A DNA stretch of 64,000 nt from Bernardetiaceae bacterium (GTDB taxonomy: Bacteria; Bacteroidota; Bacteroidia; Cytophagales; Thermoflexibacteraceae), in assembly GCA_025057115.1 (NCBI GenBank), contig JANWWZ010000015.1, positions 1-64,000 of the forward strand, in the 5' to 3' direction. The stretch's first letter is position 1. Each line of letters begins with the position of its first letter. The notes beneath the pieces are model-generated. The model was given only the letters and a program-made list of their open reading frames with translations, was not told the origin of the DNA and did not search any database. This document shows, piece after piece, positions 17,052-27,462 of the stretch. The position numbers were made by a program, and so were the translations under genes.

Positions 17052-18740
17052 TTAATGCAATCCATCTTCAAGGGAAGGTTTTAAATGCCGTTGAATGTAA
17101 TTGTCGGCAATTTTGAGGTATTCTTGTGTGGTCAGGTTGCGCAAGGTAATGGCATTTTGGTGGTCGGTATGTATTTTTTCTACATACAAGCTGGTGCTTG
17201 GGAAGGCAAACTTCACTCCCATTTCAGCGGCCAGTCTAATAATGTGCAAAATTAGTTCTTCGCGAATCATCAGCTCTAGCCTGATGTTGGTAACACTAAT
17301 GAATACTTGAAAGCGTATTTGAATGGCGTAATCGGTAAAGTCATATAAGGTAGTCCAAATATCGTCTGGGTGGATATTGGGATGGGCAGTAGCCAAGTTG
17401 CGCAATGCCTGTGTAAAGGCTTCTACCAAAGCAGGAGGCGTATCATAAGTGATATTAATCATGGTTCTGAAGCGATGTTTTTGCCGCATACCCATGTTTT
17501 CGATAGTCATATCGGCTAGCTTGCCATTGGGAATTACCGTTACAGAGTTGGCAAAAGTGCGTATGTGAGTACTTCTAAAGCCAATGTATTCCACTTGACC
17601 ATCTACTTTATCGCCAATAATCCAATCGCCACTTTTAAAAGGTTTGTCTAAAAATATCATCACAGAACCGAAGAGATTTTTCAAGGTATCTTGCGCTGCC
17701 AGAGCTACTGCCAAACCACCAATAGAAAGACCTGCAATTACACCAGCTACGTTGAGGTTAAAGATGTACTGAAATAGGTAAATGCCTGTACCAAAAACAA
17801 TGAGAACTCGCACAACTCGTTTAATCAAAAGAGCAAGGGGCGCGTTGTAATTCCAATCATTTTTTTGGCAAATCTTGACAACATAAAAATCGACAAGTTT
17901 GACTGCTTTGTAAGCAACGGTGGCAAATTGAATTGTCCAGATCACTGTTAGGGTAGGATACGCATAGCGCATGTAAGAAATGGGCAAATGCAAAGCAGGA
18001 AGCAAAACATTCAGAGCAAATAGGACTAATGCCATTATTAAAGGCTTTATGACAGGTATCAAATAGTTTTCAGCAAACTCGACTTTGTCCCTCTTAATAA
18101 GCACTTTAAGCGGCAGGCGAATGAGTACAAGGGCTGCAAGGGTATATACTATGAAAGTGAGCGCTAGCAAAATGCTCAATCCTGCCCATTGCCATGCAGT
18201 GAGCATCAAAAAAGTTTGCGGAGGGTTAAATAAATCGATGCCAAAAGTTTCTCTCGTGTCAATAATAAAAACAATTCGATAAAGTTCTGGAATAGAATTG
18301 ATGGTTTCTTTTGAATAGAACCAATTATTGCCGATTTTTTCCAAATAAACAGGATATCCCAAGTGGCTAAACAAAAAGTACGTGTCAGGGTTTGACAAAG
18401 TGCTATCGCGGTAGTCGGCCACGTCGGGGATGGCGTTATAGTCGATGTACTTGCCCAAGCCATCGTATATTTCCTTTAGCATTCGAGCCCGTTGGATGCG
18501 TTCCTTTTCGGCAAGTTCTTGCCGCAACTCTGGGTGATTGAAAGGCGCTGCCGCCGACTTGGGAAAAATTCTCACTATTTTTTTAGTTTCTCCATACCCT
18601 AAGTTTTTCAAATGAGTTTCTACGGCTTCTCGTGGCGTACTCAACTGAACTGATTGCCCCACTGCGGATTTAGACCAAAACAAACATATGCCAATTAAAT
18701 AAGCAGCTAAGGATACTTTTTTTAGCATATTAGCTTGCAT
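17052..18740 (-). CDS. MscS-family mechanosensitive ion channel
   Basis: A 562-residue protein from the ATG at 18740 (another ATG lies at 18728). It has a signal peptide ending SAVGQS, a periplasmic N-terminal domain of about 170 residues, four membrane segments, and the MscS pore and beta domain: the Gly/Ala-rich pore helix GVIAGLSIGGLAVALAAQDT, then LFGSVMIFLDKPFKSGDWI and the GFRSTHIRTF and IPNGKL segments. The channel opens under membrane tension to release solutes during osmotic downshock. It is larger than minimal MscS (about 286 residues) because of the extra domain and helices. A minus-strand promoter candidate lies at 18768-18799, overlapping that of the divergent thioredoxin gene. 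Confidence 0.9.
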   Translation of the reverse strand: MQANMLKKVSLAAYLIGICLFWSKSAVGQSVQLSTPREAVETHLKNLGYGETKKIVRIFPKSAAAPFNHPELRQELAEKERIQRARMLKEIYDGLGKYIDYNAIPDVADYRDSTLSNPDTYFLFSHLGYPVYLEKIGNNWFYSKETINSIPELYRIVFIIDTRETFGIDLFNPPQTFLMLTAWQWAGLSILLALTFIVYTLAALVLIRLPLKVLIKRDKVEFAENYLIPVIKPLIMALVLFALNVLLPALHLPISYMRYAYPTLTVIWTIQFATVAYKAVKLVDFYVVKICQKNDWNYNAPLALLIKRVVRVLIVFGTGIYLFQYIFNLNVAGVIAGLSIGGLAVALAAQDTLKNLFGSVMIFLDKPFKSGDWIIGDKVDGQVEYIGFRSTHIRTFANSVTVIPNGKLADMTIENMGMRQKHRFRTMINITYDTPPALVEAFTQALRNLATAHPNIHPDDIWTTLYDFTDYAIQIRFQVFISVTNIRLELMIREELILHIIRLAAEMGVKFAFPSTSLYVEKIHTDHQNAITLRNLTTQEYLKIADNYIQRHLKPSLEDGLH

Positions 18741-18767
18741 ACTCACACAATTCTTGCAAAAGATAAA

Positions 18768-18799
18768 CAAAGATAACCGCCTAACCCGTAACTTTGCAA
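18768..18799 (-). promoter_or_regulatory. Candidate promoter for the MscS gene, overlapping the thioredoxin start region
   Basis: On the minus strand TTG (18799-18797), a 21-base spacer, then TATCTTTG (18775-18768) fit the Bacteroidota vegetative promoter (TTG / TAnnTTTG, spacing about 19-21). On the plus strand TAACTTTG at 18789-18796 is a -7-like element just 4 bases before the thioredoxin ATG, which would give a nearly leaderless transcript. The two elements share bases. Confidence 0.4.
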
Positions 18800-18800
18800 T

Positions 18801-19295
18801 ATGAAAACAACCTGTTGGCTGGGGGGGTTAGCGGCTCTGTTATTATTCAGCTGCACTGAAGAGCAAAAAGGCATTCCCAAGGGCAGCCTAGCCCCCGATT
18901 TTGAAGCACTAGATTTACAGGGAATCCCTCGCCGATTGAGCGACTTTAAAGGCAAGGTAGTCATGTTGTACTTTTGGGCGGACTGGTGCCCTACTTGTCG
19001 CAAGGAATTCCCTGAAACACAGGCGTATTATCAAAAAATACAAAACAACAATTTTGAATTGCTAGCCATTAACGTGGCACAGCCTAGCAAGGTATCCCGA
19101 GAATTTCAACAAAAGTACAAAGCCACTTTTCCCATGCTTCTTGATACTGCTGGCACCATTTCCAGGCAATATGGTGTAGAGGAACTTCCTACAAATTACT
19201 TTATCGATCCGCAGGGAAAAGTTGCTCGCCGCATCGTAGGATGGGTAGGAGAGCAGCAAGTAAGAGTGATGATCAACCAATTGTCAAAAAAGTAA
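18801..19295 (+). CDS. TlpA/ResA-like thioredoxin-fold lipoprotein
   Basis: A 164-residue lipoprotein with lipobox Cys18 (ALLLFSC). The fold is AhpC/TSA-like thioredoxin: APDFEALDLQG at 31-41, the active site WADWCPTCRKEF with Cys63 and Cys66, and the cis-Pro segment ELPTNYFIDPQG. Such envelope-anchored oxidoreductases reduce disulfides in the periplasm, often for cytochrome c maturation or metal-site assembly. A NosL-like copper lipoprotein begins 6 bases after its stop, so delivery of reduced thiols or copper to an envelope target is a reasonable inference. No cytochrome maturation gene is nearby. Confidence 0.85.
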   Translation: MKTTCWLGGLAALLLFSCTEEQKGIPKGSLAPDFEALDLQGIPRRLSDFKGKVVMLYFWADWCPTCRKEFPETQAYYQKIQNNNFELLAINVAQPSKVSREFQQKYKATFPMLLDTAGTISRQYGVEELPTNYFIDPQGKVARRIVGWVGEQQVRVMINQLSKK

Positions 19296-19301
19296 TATAC
19301 C

Positions 19302-19751
19302 ATGAAAAGCGTTGTTTATTACCTTGCTGCAGCAGTATTGTTAATTTTTTCTGCTGCCTGTTCTGAAAATCCTTCAGAAAATACTCGTTGCGCACAATGT
19401 GGCATGCCATCTGAAAAATACCCTCAATGGCGTGGAAAAATAGTAACTGCCTCTCAAGTAAAATACTTTTGTTCTCCTAAATGCCTTTTCATCCATAGCC
19501 ATGCGCATGCACCTGCTTTAGCAGATAGCATATGGCTCACCGACTATTATCAGCAACATTGGATAGATGCTCGCAAAGCCTATTACGTGATGGGCAGCGA
19601 CATCATCGGACCTATGGGACCTGACTTTGTCCCACTTTCCACCTTACAAGAAGCACAAGACTTCATGAAAGAACACCAAGGCAAACAAATTTTTACTTTC
19701 ACCGAAATTACTCCCGAAACAATAAAGCAACTCAACGAGGCATCGCATTAG
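19302..19751 (+). CDS. NosL-family copper-binding lipoprotein
   Basis: A 149-residue lipoprotein with lipobox Cys20 (FSAAC). It carries the NosL features: CAQCGMPSEKYPQW near 30-43, a FCSPKC pair near 56-61, the WIDARKAYYVMGSD segment, GPMG, and a C-terminal AQDFMKEHQGKQ helix. NosL binds Cu(I) and supplies copper to nitrous-oxide reductase; relatives outside nos operons serve as general envelope copper carriers. No nosZ is in the window, so the target is open. It is co-transcribed with the TlpA-like gene (6-base gap). Confidence 0.8.
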   Translation: MKSVVYYLAAAVLLIFSAACSENPSENTRCAQCGMPSEKYPQWRGKIVTASQVKYFCSPKCLFIHSHAHAPALADSIWLTDYYQQHWIDARKAYYVMGSDIIGPMGPDFVPLSTLQEAQDFMKEHQGKQIFTFTEITPETIKQLNEASH

Positions 19752-19871
19752 CCAGATTCAATTCTGGCTAACTTGCTCAACATGAGAATGCTTTTTTTTA
19801 CTTTTAGCAAGCTAGCTTGACAAATTTAAAATGGAAGCAATTGCAGCTGTTTCACTATTTCTAACCATTTT

Positions 19872-20519
19872 TCATTTTTTGTTAGCGCTTGGAAATATCC
19901 TTTCATAAATAAGAGGTGTGCTGTAGGGAGTTACTTGCTTGCCTTGGCGAATGAGCAGTTCCATTACTTCTAGTTTATCTCTGCCAATAGTTTCCTCTAA
20001 AGTAAAGCTACCTCCTGGAAATTCAGTAGTAGCCTTAAGGTAAAAGCCGCCTTTAGTCTGTGTGTAAACTGCGGGTTTAAAAGTAGGGGACGGCTGCAGG
20101 GTCAAGTAATCAAAACGAAGGGTAGGATTATCATTTCGCACTGTTGTGGGGTCGAGTTCTTTGGGAAGTTGCATAGCATGCAGTTTTACTTTTCCCTCAG
20201 GCAAAGCCTCAAAGAAAAACAAATACGGTTTGACAATCGTATCGCCTTCAGAATATTTGTAATAACTTTCCTCCAGCAGAAAAAAACCGTTTAGCGGGTT
20301 AGGCAAATTATCTATCTTTTCATTAGCCACCCTATTGACGTGTTTGGCATAGGGATGCACTAAAGTGCCTTTTTTTCGCTCTTTCTCCACTTGTCGGCGG
20401 TTATCAAAATCGCCAGTAATGTAACTTTTAAATACATGGATAGGGTGATCCTGGGGAATTTGAGCGCTCAAAGGCAATCCTAACAAACAAAACATTCCTA
20501 TTTGAATAAGCAGTTTCAT
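19872..20519 (-). CDS. Hypothetical secreted protein, weak resemblance to CpcT/CpeT
   Basis: A 215-residue protein from the ATG at 20519; a TTG three codons upstream would also be open. Signal peptide MKLLIQIGMFCLLGLPLSAQ, then a beta-rich domain with GDFDNRRQ near the N-terminus and GFFLLEESYYKY followed by KPYLFFFEALPEG. The order (G.FDN..Q, then L.E.SYY...PY....) recalls CpcT/CpeT-like proteins, which in non-photosynthetic bacteria have no known role. The match is weak and no chromophore function is implied. It is convergent with nosL across 120 bases and divergent from rpsA. Confidence 0.5.
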   Translation of the reverse strand: MKLLIQIGMFCLLGLPLSAQIPQDHPIHVFKSYITGDFDNRRQVEKERKKGTLVHPYAKHVNRVANEKIDNLPNPLNGFFLLEESYYKYSEGDTIVKPYLFFFEALPEGKVKLHAMQLPKELDPTTVRNDNPTLRFDYLTLQPSPTFKPAVYTQTKGGFYLKATTEFPGGSFTLEETIGRDKLEVMELLIRQGKQVTPYSTPLIYERIFPSANKK

Positions 20520-20562
20520 ACCGAGCAAATTACATCTTTGTTACCATAAGGACAATATTTTC

Positions 20563-20592
20563 TTGTGCTTCACTACAAATGTTCTATATTTG
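20563..20592 (+). promoter_or_regulatory. Vegetative promoter of rpsA
   Basis: TTG at 20563-20565, a 19-base spacer, then TATATTTG at 20585-20592: a full match to the Bacteroidota housekeeping promoter (TTG / TAnnTTTG). Transcription would start near 20598, giving a leader of about 90 bases before the rpsA ATG. Confidence 0.65.
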
Positions 20593-20596
20593 CAGT

Positions 20597-20667
20597 CCTT
20601 TCGGGTGAAAGGGCGGTTTTCCGCGATGGTTGAACCAAAAGCCTGCATTTAAGCGCCACTATGCAGG
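20597..20667 (+). promoter_or_regulatory. Three-hairpin leader of rpsA
   Basis: Three perfect stems follow the promoter in a row: CCTTTC/GAAAGG with loop GGGT (20597-20612), GCGG/CCGC with loop TTTT (20613-20624), and CCTGCAT/ATGCAGG with a 12-base loop (20642-20667). The ATG of rpsA lies 24 bases after the last stem. S1 autoregulates through its own leader in E. coli; a comparable role here is an inference. Confidence 0.5.
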
Positions 20668-20691
20668 TGTATTAAAGGCGCATGACCATTC

Positions 20692-23884
<3,193 letters not shown>

Positions 23885-23904
23885 CCGATTTTCAACAGTA
23901 CAGT

Positions 23905-24262
23905 TGCTTTGCATCCACCACTTTTAGAGCATGTCTAGGTTTCAGAAGAGCAAAAACCATGGATAAAATTAGTCGGATAAATTAGTGGTCCAACCTAACA
24001 GCAGAGCATGGTGGTGGATGCACGTGGGCTGCCACGATGGCTACAGGAGCTAACGAAAACGATGCCAAAGCAGGGCTAAAGCGATTGCCCGTACTTAAAA
24101 AGTACAAAATCTTACGATATATTTCAAGAAGGATGGTGGCAAGTTGAGGGAAACCAAGCTCCGCTTAGCTTAAACTCTCCGTTCCACTGTTGCATTCATC
24201 AGACGTGAATTTGCAAAATGCAACCTTAAAAAGGTGAAAGTTGATGGGAGTTTCAAGCCCTG
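23905..24262 (+). pseudogene. Decayed DDE transposase (IS4/IS5-type) remnant
   Basis: In the 380-base gap after enolase, one frame at about 24011-24036 reads VVDARGLP and, after a one-base shift, the next (24037 onward) reads MATGANENDAKAGLKRLPVL then KKYKILRYISRR before a stop. This follows the DDE transposase pattern (VVDxxGLPxxVxVTxANxxDxxAGLxxL). Nothing else in the gap is coding. The rest of the enzyme is lost. A 12-base inverted repeat (TGCATCCACCAC at 23910-23921, its complement at 24011-24022) lies inside. Confidence 0.6.
23910..24022. repeat. 12-base inverted repeat within the transposase remnant
   Basis: TGCATCCACCAC (23910-23921) is perfectly complementary to GTGGTGGATGCA (24011-24022), about 90 bases apart. 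The right arm overlaps the VVDARG codons of the dead transposase, so the left arm may come from an inverted fragment of the same element. Confidence 0.4.
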
Positions 24263-24264
24263 CG

Positions 24265-25164
24265 CTAATTCATTTGAGGCACTACATCCTTTATTTTGCC
24301 TGGCAGTTTTTTACCTAGTAAGGTTTCCATTTCTTTGGCGATGGCGATAATATCCCCAAGGTGAATACCTGTGCGTATTCCCATTTCCTCCAGCATGTGA
24401 ATAGTATCTTCAGTAGCAATGTTGCCCGTAGCTCCCCTAATGAATGGGCAGCCACCTAGCCCACCAAAAGCAGTATCGAAATGGCGTACGCCTAAACGCA
24501 TGGCAGCCAGTAAATTAGCCAATCCCTTGCCTTCGGTATCGTGAAGGTGCAATATTACTGGTACATTTCCCGCCATTTCTAGAATTTTTCCCACTAGGTC
24601 TTCTATTTGCCTGGGGTCGCCCATGCCTGTGCTATCAGCGAGAGCTATTTCATCAATGCCCAAATCCAAGTGGCGCTTACTAAGGTCTATAACGCGTTGA
24701 GCAGGAATTTCACCTTCATAGCGACAACCAAAGGCACATTGCAAACCTCCTCTTACGCGCAAACCTGCTGCTTTGGCAGTGCGAACCATTTTTTCAAACT
24801 CTTCCATTGCTTCTTGCAAGCTTTTGTTGGCATTGCGTCGGCTATGGGTATCGCTAGCAGAAATAGAAGCAGCAACGTGGGTCATACCCGCTTCGATAGC
24901 GCGTTCTACGCCTTTCAAGTTTAACACTAAGGCATTGAGCAACACATCAGGACGCTTTTCCACAGCAGCAAACACAGCCGCCGTATCTGCCATTTGCGGC
25001 ACTAACTTGGCATTGACAAAGGAACCTATTTGAATGCGTTTTACACCAGCTTTCATTAACCGATGCACAATTTCTACCTTTTTTTCTGTAGGTATTACTA
25101 CCGTTTCAGTTTGCAATCCATCGCGCAAGCCCTGTTCTTCTAAAATCACTTCAGTAGGATACAT
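24265..25164 (-). CDS. Hydroxymethylglutaryl-CoA lyase
   Basis: A 300-residue TIM-barrel enzyme splitting HMG-CoA into acetyl-CoA and acetoacetate. The ATG at 25164 (MYPTEVILEEQGLRDGLQ) is preferred over GTG codons upstream. Family residues: catalytic Arg/Asp in GLRDGLQ, the metal-binding HLHDTEGKG, and the signature GLGGCPFIRGATGNIATED with the conserved Cys. It is used in leucine breakdown and ketone-body metabolism and, by consuming HMG-CoA, draws on the same substrate as the HMG-CoA reductase encoded 2 kb away. It is divergent from the acyl-CoA reductase gene across 71 bases; TAATTTTG on the minus strand near 25192-25199 could be a -7 box. Confidence 0.9.
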   Translation of the reverse strand: MYPTEVILEEQGLRDGLQTETVVIPTEKKVEIVHRLMKAGVKRIQIGSFVNAKLVPQMADTAAVFAAVEKRPDVLLNALVLNLKGVERAIEAGMTHVAASISASDTHSRRNANKSLQEAMEEFEKMVRTAKAAGLRVRGGLQCAFGCRYEGEIPAQRVIDLSKRHLDLGIDEIALADSTGMGDPRQIEDLVGKILEMAGNVPVILHLHDTEGKGLANLLAAMRLGVRHFDTAFGGLGGCPFIRGATGNIATEDTIHMLEEMGIRTGIHLGDIIAIAKEMETLLGKKLPGKIKDVVPQMN

Positions 25165-25235
25165 GTTGCATCTAATTTTTGATTGCACCACAAAATTAGG
25201 ACTTTTGCAAGCCGATAGCTGGCAGCAAAAAATCT

Positions 25236-26249
25236 ATGGCTTGTGAAGTTAGTGCAAAAGCCTTCCTCAAACTGGGTCAGAAACTCAAGGAAATGCCTGA
25301 AAGTCAATTGAAATGGCTTTGTGCTGAAGCCTCGGCGCGCAATAGCTGGTTTATTGAGCCTCATGTAAAAGCAGCTGTTGAAGGCATTATCCACATGCTT
25401 GAGCCGAATACTTTTATAGAATGGATCAACCGCTATCCTCAAACTGTTCAACAACCCAAGACAGTGGGAGTTATCATGGCGGGAAATATTCCCTTGGCAG
25501 GCTTTCATGACTTCCTTTGTGTGCTAGTGAGCGGACATCGCATCGCTGCTAAACTAAGTTCCCAAGACAATTTTTTGCTCCCTCAACTGGCTAAAATGCT
25601 TTTCGAGATTGAGCCCGAACTAGCACAAAGAGTAGAATGGGCAGAGCAACTCAAAGGCGTAGATGCTATTATTGCTACGGGCAGCAACAATACTGCACGG
25701 TATTTCGAGTATTACTTCGGCAAGTATCCGCATATTATTCGGCGCAACCGCGTCTCTGCTGCTGTTTTGGAGGGAAACGAAACCTCACAAGAGTTAGCAG
25801 ATCTTGCCAAAGACGCGCTGCTTTACTTTGGAATGGGCTGCCGTAGCATTGCCAAATTACTCGTCCCTGAAGGATACGACCTAAAAGCCTTTTTGCATCA
25901 AACAGAACAGCTAGCGGACTTAGTGGATAGTCATAAATATCGCAACAACTACGATTATCACAAATCCATTTTTCTAGTCAATCGGAGACCCCACCTTGAC
26001 AGTGGCGTATTATTGCTTACCGAAGATGAAGCCTTCGCTTCGCCAGTTTCGGTTGTGTACTACCAAACTTACCGCAACTTAGACCAAGTGGCTGAGTTGT
26101 TAAAAGTCCATGCTGACCAGCTTCAGTGCGTAGCTGCTCGAAATCAACACCTCTTCAGCAGAACAGTGAGTTTCGGACAAGCCCAGCGGCCTACAGTAGC
26201 TGACTACGCCGATGGCAAAGACACGATGGAATTTCTTTTACAACTCTAA
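25236..26249 (+). CDS. LuxC-family acyl-CoA reductase
   Basis: A 337-residue soluble protein of the LuxC (PF05893) acyl-CoA reductase type. Recognisable segments: VGVIMAGNIPLAGFHDFLC near 75-93, the glycine-rich nucleotide segment IIATGSNNTARYFEYYF, RNRVSAAVLEGNE, and the active-site region FGMGCRSIAKLLVPEGY with the Cys expected to form the acyl-enzyme. Such proteins reduce fatty acyl-CoA or acyl-enzyme to aldehyde with NADPH; in Bacteroidota the physiological role is unclear. It is shorter than Vibrio LuxC (about 480 residues). The next gene, IPP isomerase, starts 111 bases downstream. Confidence 0.8.
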   Translation: MACEVSAKAFLKLGQKLKEMPESQLKWLCAEASARNSWFIEPHVKAAVEGIIHMLEPNTFIEWINRYPQTVQQPKTVGVIMAGNIPLAGFHDFLCVLVSGHRIAAKLSSQDNFLLPQLAKMLFEIEPELAQRVEWAEQLKGVDAIIATGSNNTARYFEYYFGKYPHIIRRNRVSAAVLEGNETSQELADLAKDALLYFGMGCRSIAKLLVPEGYDLKAFLHQTEQLADLVDSHKYRNNYDYHKSIFLVNRRPHLDSGVLLLTEDEAFASPVSVVYYQTYRNLDQVAELLKVHADQLQCVAARNQHLFSRTVSFGQAQRPTVADYADGKDTMEFLLQL

Positions 26250-26360
26250 CGGGCTTTAGGCAAAACTTTTCAGCTACTGGGCAAACAATTTACTTGCCGT
26301 TTTGCTTTATAAATACGAATCAGTTTTTTTGTTAAAGAGCCAGTTTCCACAAATTTTGCT

Positions 26361-27410
26361 TTGAAAACAATAGTCTTGGAACATACACCGAAGTCATTTA
26401 CAGATTCCAGAGCAGAAAGCCGCAAAAGAGACCATATTGAAATGGCTTTTCGCTCACAAGTGGTGCAGGCGCAGCTAGATCATCGGTTTTACTACGAACC
26501 CTTGCTAGCAGCCCATCCCAACACCCTTCCTCCCTTAACTTTTTTAGGAAAGACCCTGCGCGCACCCCTGTGGATTTCTAGCATGACAGGAGGCACTGCC
26601 ATGGCGCGTAAAATCAACACCAACCTAGCCAGAGCCTGTGGCGAGTTTGGCTTAGGAATGGGGCTGGGTTCATGCCGCTGCTTGCTCTACTCTAATGAGC
26701 ATTTTGAGGATTTCAACGTTCGCCCTATTATGGGTGATGAAGTGCCTCTTTTTGCCAACTTAGGCATTGCCCAAGTAGAGCAGTTATTAGAAAAACATCA
26801 ATGGCACTTAGCCGAAGAAATGGTAGCTCGCCTTCAAGCTGATGGATTAATTATCCACGTCAATCCTACACAGGAATGGCTACAACCTGAAGGCGATCAG
26901 TTGCGTCGTCCACCGCTGCAGGTAATAGAAGAAGTGCTCTCTCTTACTCATTTGCCTTTGATAGTCAAAGAAGTGGGGCAAGGCATGGGTCCTGAAAGCC
27001 TCAAAGCGCTGTTCCGCTTGCCGCTAGCAGCCATTGACTTTGCTGCCGCCGGAGGAACTAACTTCGCCTTGCTGGAACTTCTTCGCTCGGAGGAGGAATA
27101 CCAACAAGCATACGAATGCATTGTGACTATTGGGCACTCAGCGCAGGAAATGGTAACTTTTGCCAACCAGGTTATCAGCGATTTGGGAATGCAATGCCGC
27201 TGCAGGCAAGTTATTATCTCTGGTGGAGTGCGCAATTTTCTGGATGGTTACTATCTAATTGAGCAACTGCAAGTGCCTGCCGTCTACGGACAGGCATCGG
27301 GTTTTCTCAAGTATGCAAAAGAAAGCTATGAACTATTGCAGCGCTATATCACTCTGCAAATTAGGGGCTATGCCTATGCAAAACAGTATTTGAAAGTGCG
27401 CAAACTGTAA
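26361..27410 (+). CDS. fni: Type 2 isopentenyl-diphosphate delta-isomerase
   Basis: A 349-residue FMN- and NADPH-dependent TIM-barrel enzyme that interconverts IPP and DMAPP. Motifs: RKRDHIEMAF near 22-31, the FMN-binding SSMTGG near 73-78, HVNPTQEW, VKEVGQGM, AAGGTNF and SGGVRNF. The only workable start is TTG at 26361; the first in-frame ATG (M28, in EMAF) would remove the conserved RKxDHI segment, and no ATG lies upstream before the stop at 26310. It precedes HMG-CoA reductase and the GHMP kinases, placing it in the mevalonate route, where an isomerase is essential because only IPP is made directly. Confidence 0.92.
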   Translation: MKTIVLEHTPKSFTDSRAESRKRDHIEMAFRSQVVQAQLDHRFYYEPLLAAHPNTLPPLTFLGKTLRAPLWISSMTGGTAMARKINTNLARACGEFGLGMGLGSCRCLLYSNEHFEDFNVRPIMGDEVPLFANLGIAQVEQLLEKHQWHLAEEMVARLQADGLIIHVNPTQEWLQPEGDQLRRPPLQVIEEVLSLTHLPLIVKEVGQGMGPESLKALFRLPLAAIDFAAAGGTNFALLELLRSEEEYQQAYECIVTIGHSAQEMVTFANQVISDLGMQCRCRQVIISGGVRNFLDGYYLIEQLQVPAVYGQASGFLKYAKESYELLQRYITLQIRGYAYAKQYLKVRKL

Positions 27411-27462
27411 CAAACAACGCCTTAACGCACAGTTTCTATTTACAAACTTTTTGCAAATTGCT

